Shown here in pieces: positions 34,789-42,413 of a stretch of 64,000 nt of DNA. Under the pieces are notes generated by a model. The model had not been told where the DNA came from and searched no databases. It saw only the letters and a list, made by a program, of their open reading frames with translations. The translations under genes and the position numbers were made by a program. Source of the stretch: CAWBYL01 sp963793025 (GTDB taxonomy: Bacteria; Actinomycetota; Acidimicrobiia; Acidimicrobiales; Acidimicrobilacustridaceae); contig CAWBYL010000006.1 of NCBI GenBank assembly GCA_963793025.1, forward strand, positions 744,001 to 808,000. The letters are read 5' to 3'. The first letter of the stretch is position 1; each line of letters begins with the position of its first letter.

Positions 34789-36747
34789 ATGTCGGAACCC
34801 ACCATCGAGGACTACTACCTCGAGGACCGCTCGTTCCCTCCGTCGGCGGAGTTCCGGGCGGCCGCGCTGGTGGCCGACGACTCGCTGTACCGCGAGGCCG
34901 ATGCCGATCCGGAGGCCTTCTGGGCCCGGCAGGCCCGTGAGCTGCTCACCTGGTCCACTGACTTCCACACCACGCTGGAGTGGGACCTTCCCTTCGCCCA
35001 GTGGTTCCTCGGCGGTCGACTGAACGTGTCGCACAACTGCCTCGACCGCCACGTGGAAGCCGGACGGGGCGACCGGATCGCCTACCACTGGGAGGGCGAG
35101 CCGGGCGACACCCGCACCATCACCTACGCCGAGCTGCTGGAGGAGGTCCAGCGCTTCGCCAACGTCCTCACCGGTCTCGGCGTGGAGCGGGGCGACCGGG
35201 TGGCCATCTACATGCCCATGATCCCGGAGCTCCCGGTGGCGATGCTGGCCTGCACGCGCATCGGTGCGGCCCACTCGGTGATCTTCGGTGGCTTCTCTCC
35301 TGACTCCATCATCGACCGGGTGAACGACGGTGGGTGCAAGCTGGTCGTCACCGCCGACGGCGGGTTCCGCAAGGGCGCGGCGGCACCGTTGAAGCCGAAC
35401 GTGGACGAGGCCCTCGGGTCGTGCCCCACGGTCTCGGCGGTGGTGGTCGTGCGCCGCACCGAGGGCGACGTGACCATGGAGCCCGGTCGGGACCACTGGT
35501 ACCACGAGGTCATGGCCACCGCCGCGCCCGAGTGCCCGGCCCTGCCCATGGACTCCGAGGACCTGCTCTACCTCCTCTACACCTCGGGTACCACGGCCAA
35601 GCCCAAGGGCATCATGCACACCACCGGTGGCTACCTCACCCAGGTCGCCTTCACCCACAAGTACGTGTTCGACCTCCGGCCCGAGACCGACGTCTACTGG
35701 TGCTCGGCCGACATCGGTTGGGTCACCGGCCACAGCTACATCGTCTACGGCCCCCTCGCCAACGGCGCCACGTCGGTGCTCTACGAAGGCACGCCGGACA
35801 CGCCCGACAAGGACCGTCTCTGGGACATCGTCGAGCGCTACGGCGTGACCCAGCTCTACACGGCACCCACCGCCATCCGGATGTTCATGAAGTGGGGGGC
35901 CCAGGAGCCGGAGAAGCACGATCTCTCGTCGTTGCGGCTGCTGGGCACGGTGGGAGAGCCGATCAACCCCGAGGCGTGGATGTGGTACCACGAGCACATC
36001 GGAGCCGGACGGTGCCCCATCGTCGACACGTGGTGGCAGACCGAGACCGGCGCCCAGATGATCACCGCTCTCCCGGGGGTCACGTCGCTCAAGCCGGGCT
36101 CGGCCACCTTCGCCCTGCCCGGCATCGGGGTCGAGGTCGTCGACGAGGTCGGCAACCGCATCGAGAAGGGCGGCGGGTACCTCACCCTCACCCGGCCGTG
36201 GCCGGCCATGCTGCGGGGCATCTGGGGTGACCCCGAGCGCTATCGGGACACCTACTGGAGCACGTACCCCGGTCGTTACTTCGCCGGTGACGGCGCCAAG
36301 ATCGACGACGACGGCTACCTCTGGCTGCTCGGTCGGGTGGACGACGTCATGAACGTGTCCGGCCACCGCATCTCGACCACCGAGGTGGAGAGCGCTCTCG
36401 TCGACCACCCGGCCGTGGCCGAGGCCGCAGTGGTCGGAGCAGCCGACGACCTCACCGGTCAGGCCATCGTCGGCTACGTGATCGTGCGGAACTCGGCCGA
36501 TCCAAGCGACGAGCTGGTGGAGGAGATCCGCCAGCACGTGGCCCACAAGATCGGGCCCACCGCCCGACCCAAGCGGGTCATCATCGTCCCCGACCTCCCC
36601 AAGACCCGCAGCGGCAAGATCATGCGCCGTCTGCTCCGTGACGTGGCCGAGGGGCGCGACCTGGGCGACACCACCACGCTCGCCGACCCGGCCGTCGTCG
36701 ACGCCATCCGCACCAGTGCGGCCGAAGGGCCCGGCAGCGGCCGGTGA
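34789..36747 (+). CDS. acs: Acetyl-CoA synthetase (AMP-forming)
   Basis: This 652-residue protein starts at ATG 34789 with an AGGAGG site; the open frame continues upstream into the methyltransferase gene without coding sense. Motifs: phosphate-binding YTSGTTAKPKGIMHT near 264, WWQTETGAQM, and SGHRISTTEVESAL in the mobile C-terminal domain. The C-terminal RSGKIMRRLLR near 609 includes the lysine that is acetylated in regulated Acs enzymes. It makes acetyl-CoA from acetate, ATP and CoA. Length matches the family. It is probably cotranscribed with the HAD gene downstream. Confidence 0.95.
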   Translation: MSEPTIEDYYLEDRSFPPSAEFRAAALVADDSLYREADADPEAFWARQARELLTWSTDFHTTLEWDLPFAQWFLGGRLNVSHNCLDRHVEAGRGDRIAYHWEGEPGDTRTITYAELLEEVQRFANVLTGLGVERGDRVAIYMPMIPELPVAMLACTRIGAAHSVIFGGFSPDSIIDRVNDGGCKLVVTADGGFRKGAAAPLKPNVDEALGSCPTVSAVVVVRRTEGDVTMEPGRDHWYHEVMATAAPECPALPMDSEDLLYLLYTSGTTAKPKGIMHTTGGYLTQVAFTHKYVFDLRPETDVYWCSADIGWVTGHSYIVYGPLANGATSVLYEGTPDTPDKDRLWDIVERYGVTQLYTAPTAIRMFMKWGAQEPEKHDLSSLRLLGTVGEPINPEAWMWYHEHIGAGRCPIVDTWWQTETGAQMITALPGVTSLKPGSATFALPGIGVEVVDEVGNRIEKGGGYLTLTRPWPAMLRGIWGDPERYRDTYWSTYPGRYFAGDGAKIDDDGYLWLLGRVDDVMNVSGHRISTTEVESALVDHPAVAEAAVVGAADDLTGQAIVGYVIVRNSADPSDELVEEIRQHVAHKIGPTARPKRVIIVPDLPKTRSGKIMRRLLRDVAEGRDLGDTTTLADPAVVDAIRTSAAEGPGSGR

Positions 36748-37238
36748 TCGCGGAGCGTCTACCCGGAAACTGGCAGTGGAGAAGCGAGCCCATGGCGCCG
36801 GGGCCCGCCGTGGTCTTCGACATGGACGGCGTCCTGTCCGATGCCACCAGCCGCCAGCACTACCTCGAGCGGCCGTACCGCGACTGGGACTCCTTCTTCG
36901 AGGCGTGCGGCGACGACGAGCCCATCGCCGAGGTGGCGCGCCTGCTCGAGGTGCTCGACCCTGATCTGAGCGTGCTGCTGCTCACCGCCCGGCCTCACTG
37001 GGTCCGGCCCCAGACCGTTGGTTGGCTCCAGCGGTACGGGCTGCGCTGGGATCTGCTGGTGATGCGCGACTGGGACGACCACGGGTCGTCGCGGAACTAC
37101 AAGCGCCGAGTGGTGGGGGAGTTCCGCCAGTACGGCTTCGACCTGCAGCTGGCCTTCGAAGACGACCGTCGCAACGTCGACATGTTCCACGGTGAAGGCG
37201 TCCCGTGCGTGTACATCCACTCCGGCTACTACGACTGA
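36744..37238 (+). CDS. HAD-superfamily phosphatase, polynucleotide-kinase 3'-phosphatase-like
   Basis: This 164-residue protein starts at a GTG that overlaps the acs stop (GTGA). HAD motif I is VFDMDGVLSD with D26 and D28; motif II is LLLTARP; the late acidic motif is FEDDRRNVDMF. The RDWDSFFEACGDDEPI and DLLVMRDWDD segments resemble the phosphatase domain of T4-type polynucleotide kinases, but there is no kinase domain. The substrate is unknown. An in-frame ATG at 36792 is an alternative start that keeps the whole HAD core. Confidence 0.75.
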   Translation: MIAERLPGNWQWRSEPMAPGPAVVFDMDGVLSDATSRQHYLERPYRDWDSFFEACGDDEPIAEVARLLEVLDPDLSVLLLTARPHWVRPQTVGWLQRYGLRWDLLVMRDWDDHGSSRNYKRRVVGEFRQYGFDLQLAFEDDRRNVDMFHGEGVPCVYIHSGYYD

Positions 37239-37263
37239 GCCGACGACCCCGGTCGCCCCTCCG

Positions 37264-37764
37264 CTACGGGCCGGTCGGAGCCTCCAGGTGGGCCGCCAGC
37301 TTGTCGAAGGCCATCGTCCAGCCCGTCGCTCCGGGCGAATCGCCGGGCACGCCGACATGGGTCATGACCATTCGGGTGCGGCCACCCAGGTCCTCGAGCT
37401 CGACCACGACCTCGGTGGTGGTGGGGTGACCCACGGGCAGGCCCATCTGCTCCGGCGACAGCACGTTCCCGTCCTGGTCGCACACGGACTCGGTGTAGAC
37501 GAGGCGTCGAGGTGCGACCACGTCGAGATACCGACCGGTGAACCACATGCGCATCGGGCCGTCGGGCGTCTCCATGCGCAGACCCACCAGGCGCTCGCCG
37601 CCGACCCGCACGTCCATGCGGGCGGTGGGGACGGTGGAGCCGGTGGGGCCGTACCAACGGGCGAAGTGCTCCGCTTCGGTCCACATCCGCCAGACGAGGT
37701 CCACGGGGGCATCGAAGTCGCGTTCGATCACCACCGAGTCCGGGTCGGTCGTCTCGTCGATCAT
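37264..37764 (-). CDS. AHSA1/SRPBCC-domain protein
   Basis: This 166-residue protein starts MIDETTDPDSVVIERDFDAP and shows the SRPBCC (Bet v1-like) pattern: VDLVWRMWTEAEHFARWYGP and a C-terminal GWTMAFDKLAAHL helix. Such proteins form a hydrophobic cavity; no enzyme activity can be assigned. It overlaps the upstream ArsR-type regulator gene by four bases (ATGA), a pairing common in actinobacteria, so the two are cotranscribed and likely work together. Confidence 0.85.
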   Translation of the reverse strand: MIDETTDPDSVVIERDFDAPVDLVWRMWTEAEHFARWYGPTGSTVPTARMDVRVGGERLVGLRMETPDGPMRMWFTGRYLDVVAPRRLVYTESVCDQDGNVLSPEQMGLPVGHPTTTEVVVELEDLGGRTRMVMTHVGVPGDSPGATGWTMAFDKLAAHLEAPTGP

Positions 37765-38117
37765 CGGGGGTCGACCTCCTCGGTCGTGCGGAGCTCGCCG
37801 AGGTAGTCGTCCATCCGATCGAAGGACGCCTCCCAGACGGGCCGGTAGCGCTCGGCCCAGCTGGCTATCTGCTCGAGCGGGGCGGCGTCGAGGGTGCACG
37901 GCCGGTACTGGGCCCGGTGGCCTCTGGTGACGAGGCCGGCGCGCTCGAGCACCTTGATGTGCTTGGAGATGGCGGGGAGGGTGAGGTCGAAGGGTGCGGC
38001 GAGGTCGTTGACGCTGGCCTCTCCTTCGCGGAGTCGAGCGAGGATCGCCCGGCGGGTCGAGTTGGCCAGGGCGGCGAACGTCTCGCTCAGCCGGTCCTCG
38101 TCGATCGTGGTGGTCAC
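37761..38117 (-). CDS. ArsR-family transcriptional regulator
   Basis: This 118-residue winged-helix protein from a GTG with a GGAGGG site. The LANSTRRAILARLREGEASV segment and LTLPAISKHIKVLERAGLV recognition region are typical of the ArsR/SmtB fold. No metal-binding cysteines are seen, so the signal is probably not a metal, as in other ArsR-AHSA1 pairs. A perfect 11-bp inverted repeat lies just upstream of the gene and is the natural candidate for its operator, implying autoregulation. Confidence 0.88.
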   Translation of the reverse strand: MTTTIDEDRLSETFAALANSTRRAILARLREGEASVNDLAAPFDLTLPAISKHIKVLERAGLVTRGHRAQYRPCTLDAAPLEQIASWAERYRPVWEASFDRMDDYLGELRTTEEVDPR

Positions 38118-38139
38118 GCTGCACCCTCCGCTCGCAGGC

Positions 38140-38183
38140 CCGTACTTTCCAACGTGGATAATTAACTACTACGGAAAGTACGG
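38140..38183 (-). promoter_or_regulatory. Operator-promoter region of the ArsR/AHSA1 pair
   Basis: Two perfect 11-bp arms, CCGTACTTTCC (38140-38150) and GGAAAGTACGG (38173-38183), flank 22 bases that include an AT-rich GGATAATTAACTACTA, rare in this DNA. Read on the minus strand this core could supply the -10 element. The site begins 23 bases upstream of the arsR start. Binding by the ArsR protein is inference from symmetry and position. Confidence 0.6.
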
Positions 38184-38236
38184 TGCTGGGCAGGGCCTGT
38201 CAACCTCGCGGCCGAGGCGATTCGTGCGCCGCGGCC

Positions 38237-38725
38237 TCAGTCGCGGAAGTTGTTGAACTGCAGCGGGATCTCGAGGTCGATCGCCTTGAGGCCGGTGATC
38301 ACGGCCTGGAGGTCGTCTCGCTTCTTGCCCGTCACCCGGACCTGGTCGCCCTGGGTCTGGGACTGGATGCCCTTCAGGCCGAGGCCCTTGATGGCCTTGT
38401 TGACCTCCTTGGCCTTGTCCGAGGAGATGCCGGCGCTGATGGTCGCGGTCTGGCGGACCGTGCTCCCTGCGGCGTCCTCGACCTTGCCGTAGTCGAGGGC
38501 CTTGAGCGACACCTTTCGCTTGACCAGCTTCTCTTCGAGCACCTGGCGCAGGGCGGTGAGGCGGTCCTCGCTGGCGGAGTGCATCTCGATCTCGAGCTCC
38601 TTGAGCTCGATCGTCGAGTTGGTCCCCTTGAAGTCGTAACGGGTGGCCAACTCACGAGACGCCTGGTCGACCGCGTTGCGGACCTCCTGGGCGTCGACCT
38701 CGGACACGACATCGAAACTCGGCAT
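38237..38725 (-). CDS. yajQ: YajQ-family nucleotide-binding protein
   Basis: This 162-residue protein matches the UPF0234/YajQ family over its full length: N-terminal MPSFDVVSEVDAQEVRNA, RYDFKGTNSTIEL, and C-terminal KRDDLQAVITGLK with the ending LQFNNFRD. YajQ homologues bind cyclic di-GMP in some proteobacteria and have been linked to temperate phage tail assembly elsewhere; which role applies here cannot be told. It stands alone, downstream of a tRNA-Tyr gene on the same strand, from which a strong hairpin separates it. Confidence 0.93.
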   Translation of the reverse strand: MPSFDVVSEVDAQEVRNAVDQASRELATRYDFKGTNSTIELKELEIEMHSASEDRLTALRQVLEEKLVKRKVSLKALDYGKVEDAAGSTVRQTATISAGISSDKAKEVNKAIKGLGLKGIQSQTQGDQVRVTGKKRDDLQAVITGLKAIDLEIPLQFNNFRD

Positions 38726-38838
38726 GGGGACCTTTCTCCTGCGGTCGACGGTCGGCCTGCCGGGCGATCCCGTCTGCTGTCAGCCCCGCGTGGTGGACGC
38801 TCCACGGCGATCACGGGGACGACGGGCGAGAGGTCCGT

Positions 38839-38870
38839 CCGGCTCCCCCGCCCGAGCGGGCGGGGGCCGG
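38839..38870 (-). terminator. Hairpin terminator downstream of tRNA-Tyr
   Basis: A GC-only stem pairs CCCCCGCCCG with CGGGCGGGGG around a 2-base AG turn, extended by CCGG arms with a small bulge. It begins two bases beyond the encoded CCA of the minus-strand tRNA-Tyr and ends transcription before yajQ. Confidence 0.65.
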
Positions 38871-38871
38871 A

Positions 38872-38956
38872 TGGTGGGCCGGGGTGGATTTGAACCACCG
38901 TAGGCATAGCCGACGGGTTTACAGCCCGTTCCCTTTGGCCACTCGGGCACCGACCC
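38872..38956 (-). tRNA. tRNA-Tyr (anticodon GTA)
   Basis: On the minus strand a class II tRNA folds cleanly: acceptor GGGTCGG with CCGGCCC (one G-T pair), D-arm GCCCGAGTGGCC, anticodon loop reading CTGTAAA with anticodon GTA, a long variable arm, and T-arm GGTGG TTCAAAT CCACC. Discriminator A and an encoded CCA follow. The long variable arm plus GTA anticodon identifies tyrosine. Confidence 0.95.
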
Positions 38957-38967
38957 AGGAGCAGGTG

Positions 38968-38973
38968 ACCTTA
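38968..38973 (-). promoter_or_regulatory. Probable -10 element of tRNA-Tyr
   Basis: On the minus strand TAAGGT lies 11 bases before the tRNA 5' end, a typical spacing for a tRNA promoter. The -35 region, TTCGGG 18 bases upstream, is weak. It sits in the 58-base gap after the SGNH hydrolase stop. Confidence 0.4.
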
Positions 38974-39014
38974 GCCGGTGGGTGGAACCGTCCCGAAACC
39001 GTGATCGGCGCCGG

Positions 39015-40004
39015 TCACGGTGCCTGCAGCCCGTAGTCGGCGGCGACCAGGCGACCGACCACCAGCGCCATCCACCGCGCCCCTTCGAGAGAGAGGTGGA
39101 TGCCGTCCCCGTTGCGGACCTGCACGCTGCCGCCGGGGCCGGGCAGGCGGTCGGTGTACTGACCGGAGTCGTCGGCGAGCAGCGCGCCCGAGTTGATGTA
39201 GTCGACCGCGTCGTGGTCGGCGGCCACCTGCCGGTAGGCGGCATCGACGACGGCGATGCGTTCGTTGAACGTCTCGCTGCGCATCGGTGGCTGCCCGACC
39301 AGGTACACGTGGGATCCCGCATCGGTCATCTGGCCGACGAAGGCGGTCAGACGGCGCTCGTACTCGGTCGTCCACTCCGGCGCCCCGACGTCCACGAACG
39401 TGTCGGAGCCCTGGGGTTGGAGAGCCTGGGCGTCGTTGTCACCCATCGACAGCACCACGGCGTCGGGCGGTCCTTCGGCGAGGACCGACGGGAGGGCGGC
39501 CGGCCAGTCGTAGAAGTCCTGGCGGGTGAGGCCGGTCGAGTTCTTGTAGATCGTGCGGGTGGTGATCTCCGGATCGTCGGCCAGATCGTTCTCGAGCAGC
39601 TGGCCGAGGGCCTGGGCGGTGGAGTCGCCCAGGACCCAGAGGGTCAGGGGATCGCTGGCCGACACCTGCCGGATAGGCGGCTGGCGCAACGGGAACACCG
39701 GAGGATCGGAGAGGTCGTTGTGGCGGGGGAAGGTGACGACCTCGGTGGCCACCGGCCCCGCCGTCGTCGTGGTCTCGGATCCCGCGGTGGTCGACGGCTC
39801 GCTCGGCGTGGCCGTCGCCGCAGCCACGGTCGACGTCGGTGAGGCGGCTGTCGAGGTGTCCCCTCCGAACAGGCTCCGGACGCCGAGGGCGAGCAGCACC
39901 ACCAGCCCGAGGGCCAGCGCCCCCGTCACCGCCCGACGAAGGGGATAGTTCGGCGTGGGGGTGGCTCGGCGCGGAGGGCTGGGCGCCGGACGGAGGTCGG
40001 TCAC
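39015..40004 (-). CDS. Membrane-anchored SGNH/GDSL hydrolase (DUF459-like)
   Basis: The GTG at 40004 has GGAG upstream and gives 329 residues. A cytoplasmic Pro/Arg-rich tail leads to one helix (about 27-47) and a Thr/Ser/Ala-rich linker, so the catalytic domain is outside the cell. SGNH blocks are visible: VLGDSTAQALG with Ser128, LSMGDNDAQ carrying the block III Asn, and a late DGIHLSLEG with the Asp-His pair. Substrates of such proteins are often O-acyl groups on envelope glycans; here unknown. It overlaps the GNAT gene by four bases. Confidence 0.85.
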   Translation of the reverse strand: MTDLRPAPSPPRRATPTPNYPLRRAVTGALALGLVVLLALGVRSLFGGDTSTAASPTSTVAAATATPSEPSTTAGSETTTTAGPVATEVVTFPRHNDLSDPPVFPLRQPPIRQVSASDPLTLWVLGDSTAQALGQLLENDLADDPEITTRTIYKNSTGLTRQDFYDWPAALPSVLAEGPPDAVVLSMGDNDAQALQPQGSDTFVDVGAPEWTTEYERRLTAFVGQMTDAGSHVYLVGQPPMRSETFNERIAVVDAAYRQVAADHDAVDYINSGALLADDSGQYTDRLPGPGGSVQVRNGDGIHLSLEGARWMALVVGRLVAADYGLQAP

Positions 40005-40591
40005 GGGAGCTCCGGGCTGGTGGTGAGCATCCGCTGCATGAGCACCACGTCGAGCCACCGGCCGAACTTGCGGCCGACCTCGCGCTCGACGCCGACGATG
40101 TCGAAACCGAGCGAGCGGTGGAGGGCGATCGATGCGTCGTGGCCCCCCACGATCCGGGCCACCACCGTGTGGAAGCCGCGTGCCTCGGCCACCGAGACGA
40201 CCTCGTCGAGCAGGGCCCGGCCGATGCCGTTGCCCCGCTGGTCGCGCCGGACGTAGACGGAGTCCTCCACCGTCGTGCTGTAGGCCGGTCGGGACCGGTA
40301 GGGGGAGAGTGAGGCGAAGCCGATGACCTCGTCGGCCTCCTCGGCCACCACGACCGCCATGGCCCCCGACCGGGCATCGAGCCAGGCCCGGTGCTCCTCG
40401 AGGGTGCGGGGCACGAGATCGAACGTCACCGTCGATCCGGTGACCTCGGTGTTGTAGATGACCCGAGTGGGCTCGGCGTCCTCGGGGCGGGCCAGTCGCA
40501 ACTCCACGGGCGCCAACCGTACCGGCGCGGCTCTCCATCCTCGGGACACCCCGTCGCCATCGGGTCGAGTTGGGATCGGGTCGGCGGCCAT
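40001..40591 (-). CDS. GNAT-family N-acetyltransferase (phosphinothricin acetyltransferase-like)
   Basis: From ATG 40591 the product is 196 residues; an internal GTG at 40507 would give 168 residues starting right at the fold (VELRLARPEDAEPTRVIYN) and may be the true start, since neither has a clear ribosome site. The acetyl-CoA loop RRDQRGNGIGRALL is intact, and VIYNTEVTGSTVTFDLVPRT resembles the Pat/Bar subgroup that acetylates amino-group substrates. Actual substrate unknown. It overlaps the downstream SGNH gene (GTGA). Confidence 0.85.
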   Translation of the reverse strand: MAADPIPTRPDGDGVSRGWRAAPVRLAPVELRLARPEDAEPTRVIYNTEVTGSTVTFDLVPRTLEEHRAWLDARSGAMAVVVAEEADEVIGFASLSPYRSRPAYSTTVEDSVYVRRDQRGNGIGRALLDEVVSVAEARGFHTVVARIVGGHDASIALHRSLGFDIVGVEREVGRKFGRWLDVVLMQRMLTTSPELP

Positions 40592-40599
40592 GGCATGAT
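40570..40599 (+). promoter_or_regulatory. Candidate promoter for the tRNA-Thr/tRNA-Met/tuf transcript
   Basis: TTGGGA (40570-40575) and CATGAT (40594-40599) are 18 bases apart, each matching four of six consensus positions, and lie 36 bases before tRNA-Thr. They overlap the start of the divergent GNAT gene. No better site is seen before the tRNA pair. Confidence 0.45.
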
Positions 40600-40634
40600 G
40601 ACGGGCCTGTGTGGAGCACCTCGGTGCCCTGCGC

Positions 40635-40710
40635 GCCCCCTTAGCTCAGTCGGCAGAGCGTTTCCATGGTAAGGAAAAGGTCGACAGTTCGATTCTGTCA
40701 GGGGGCTCCA
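40635..40710 (+). tRNA. tRNA-Thr (anticodon GGT)
   Basis: The acceptor GCCCCCT pairs with AGGGGGC; the anticodon stem TTTCC/GGAAA encloses loop ATGGTAA with anticodon GGT; the T-arm is GACAG TTCGATT CTGTC. Discriminator T and an encoded CCA complete the 76-base gene. It is followed 31 bases later by tRNA-Met and then tuf, a common bacterial order. Confidence 0.95.
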
Positions 40711-40741
40711 TCGGCTCCGGGGCCCGCCCCGCCCGCGACCT

Positions 40742-40818
40742 GTCGGCGTAGCTCAGCTGGTCAGAGCACTCGGCTCATAATCGAGTGGTCGTCGGTTCAA
40801 GTCCGACCGCCGACACCA
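40742..40818 (+). tRNA. tRNA-Met, elongator type (anticodon CAT)
   Basis: The acceptor GTCGGCG pairs with CGCCGAC, D-stem GCTC/GAGC, anticodon loop CTCATAA with CAT, T-arm GTCGG TTCAAGT CCGAC, discriminator A and encoded CCA. It has a fully paired first acceptor position, unlike initiator tRNA. A CAT tRNA read as isoleucine after lysidine modification cannot be wholly excluded, but the position beside tRNA-Thr and tuf favours methionine. Confidence 0.92.
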
Positions 40819-40885
40819 ACCGACGCCCGGATGGCCGGGCAGCAGTACCCCACCCAAACCCGCGAAAGGCAATCAGGAGATCCCC

Positions 40886-42076
40886 ATGGCGCGTGAGAAG
40901 TTCGAGCGGACCAAGCCCCATGCGAATGTGGGCACGATGGGTCATATCGATCATGGGAAGACGACGCTGACGGCGGCGATCTCGAAGGTGTTGGCGGAGC
41001 AGGATCCGGCGCACAACTCGGTGACGGATTTTTCGAACATCGACAAGGCGCCGGAGGAGCGTGAGCGGGGGATCACGATCAACATCGCTCATGTGGAGTA
41101 CGAGACGGCGAATCGTCATTATGCGCATGTGGATATGCCTGGGCATGCTGACTACATCAAGAACATGATCACCGGTGCGGCTCAGGTCGATGGTGCGATT
41201 CTGGTGGTGTCGGCGGCTGATGGTCCGATGCCTCAGACGCGTGAGCATGTGTTGTTGGCCAAGCAGGTGGGTGTGCCGTCGATCGTGGTGGCGTTGAACA
41301 AGGTCGACATGGTTGATGATGAGGAGTTGTTGGATCTGGTGGAGCTCGAGGTGCGTGAGCTGCTCAGTGAGTATGAGTTCCCGGGTGATGATGTTCCGGT
41401 GATCAAGGTGTCGGCGTTGAAGGCTCTGGAGGGGGATGCTGACGCGACGGCGCAGATCTTGGAGTTGATGACGGCGGTGGATGAGTACATTCCGCAGCCG
41501 GAGCGTGACACGGAGAAGCCGTTCTTGATGCCGATCGAGGATGTGTTCACGATCACGGGTCGTGGGACGGTGGTCACGGGTCGTGTGGAGCAGGGTGTGG
41601 TGCACACGGGTGACGAGATCGAGATCGTTGGTATCAAGCCGACGCAGAAGACGACGTGTACGGGTGTGGAGATGTTCCGGAAGTTGCTCGACGAGGGTCG
41701 GGCGGGGGACAACATCGGTGCGTTGTTGCGGGGCACGAAGAAGGAAGAGGTGGAGCGGGGTCAGGTGTTGGCCAAGCCTGGTTCGATCACGCCGCATTCT
41801 CAGTTCGAGGGTCAGGTGTATGTGTTGACCAAGGATGAGGGTGGGCGGCACAAGCCGTTCTTTTCGAATTATCGGCCGCAGTTCTTCTTCCGGACGACTG
41901 ATGTCACCGGGCAGATCACTCTGCCGGAGGGCACGGAGATGTGTATTCCGGGGGACAACACGACGATGACGGTGGAGTTGATCGCTCCGATCGCCATGGA
42001 AGAGGGCCTGCGTTTCGCCATCCGTGAGGGTGGTCGTACCGTGGGCGCCGGCCGCGTCACCAAGATCCTCAAGTAA
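40886..42076 (+). CDS. tuf: Elongation factor Tu, copy 1
   Basis: This 396-residue EF-Tu has P-loop GHIDHGKTTLT, switch I RGITINIAHVEY, DMPGHADY, NKVD and SALKALEGD motifs with the three-domain length. It delivers aminoacyl-tRNA to the ribosome as a GTP complex. It is identical in protein and, by eye, in nucleotide sequence to the copy at 58774; identity runs from about four bases before the ATG to nine bases past the stop and then ceases. Codons end mostly in G or T (GTG, GCG, GGT, CGT, TTG), unlike neighbouring genes, and the last 20 codons return towards C-ending style. Confidence 0.98.
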   Translation: MAREKFERTKPHANVGTMGHIDHGKTTLTAAISKVLAEQDPAHNSVTDFSNIDKAPEERERGITINIAHVEYETANRHYAHVDMPGHADYIKNMITGAAQVDGAILVVSAADGPMPQTREHVLLAKQVGVPSIVVALNKVDMVDDEELLDLVELEVRELLSEYEFPGDDVPVIKVSALKALEGDADATAQILELMTAVDEYIPQPERDTEKPFLMPIEDVFTITGRGTVVTGRVEQGVVHTGDEIEIVGIKPTQKTTCTGVEMFRKLLDEGRAGDNIGALLRGTKKEEVERGQVLAKPGSITPHSQFEGQVYVLTKDEGGRHKPFFSNYRPQFFFRTTDVTGQITLPEGTEMCIPGDNTTMTVELIAPIAMEEGLRFAIREGGRTVGAGRVTKILK

Positions 42077-42114
42077 CGAGATCGGGCCCTCGGCCCGGCT
42101 GAGCAGGAGCCACG

Positions 42115-42279
42115 ATGGCCAGAAACGACAAGCGAGTGCAGGTCACCCTGGAATGCCAGGTCTGCAAGCGCCGCAACTACATCACCACCAAGAACAAGGT
42201 CAACGACCGCGAGCGGATCGAGCTCAAGAAGTTCTGCAAGTGGGACCGTTCGCACACGGCTCACAAGGAGACGCGCTGA
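42115..42279 (+). CDS. rpmG: Large ribosomal subunit protein bL33
   Basis: A 54-residue protein from ATG with a CAGGAGC site. It matches L33: TLECQVCKRRNYITTKNK and KKFCKWDRSHTAHKETR. The first zinc pair C14/C17 is kept, but the second is C41 followed by D44 in place of Cys, so the zinc ribbon has three cysteines. It sits between tuf and the sigma-factor gene, as tuf-rpmG-secE-nusG is the usual order. Confidence 0.93.
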   Translation: MARNDKRVQVTLECQVCKRRNYITTKNKVNDRERIELKKFCKWDRSHTAHKETR

Positions 42280-42413
42280 GCGAGGTGCCGGACGGCCCCG
42301 TGCCGTCCGCACCACCCCCGGACCCGACGTCGGTGGCCACGCAGGACGCGGCCGCCGACGCGGCGCGTCCGCGATCACGTAACCGGCGGGGCCCTCGGCT
42401 GGTCCGAACGACG

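Noticed and set aside
40886..42085. The 1.2-kb identical repeat as an insertion sequence
   Set aside because: It encodes EF-Tu exactly, has no terminal inverted repeats or target duplications, and both copies sit in conserved tuf positions.
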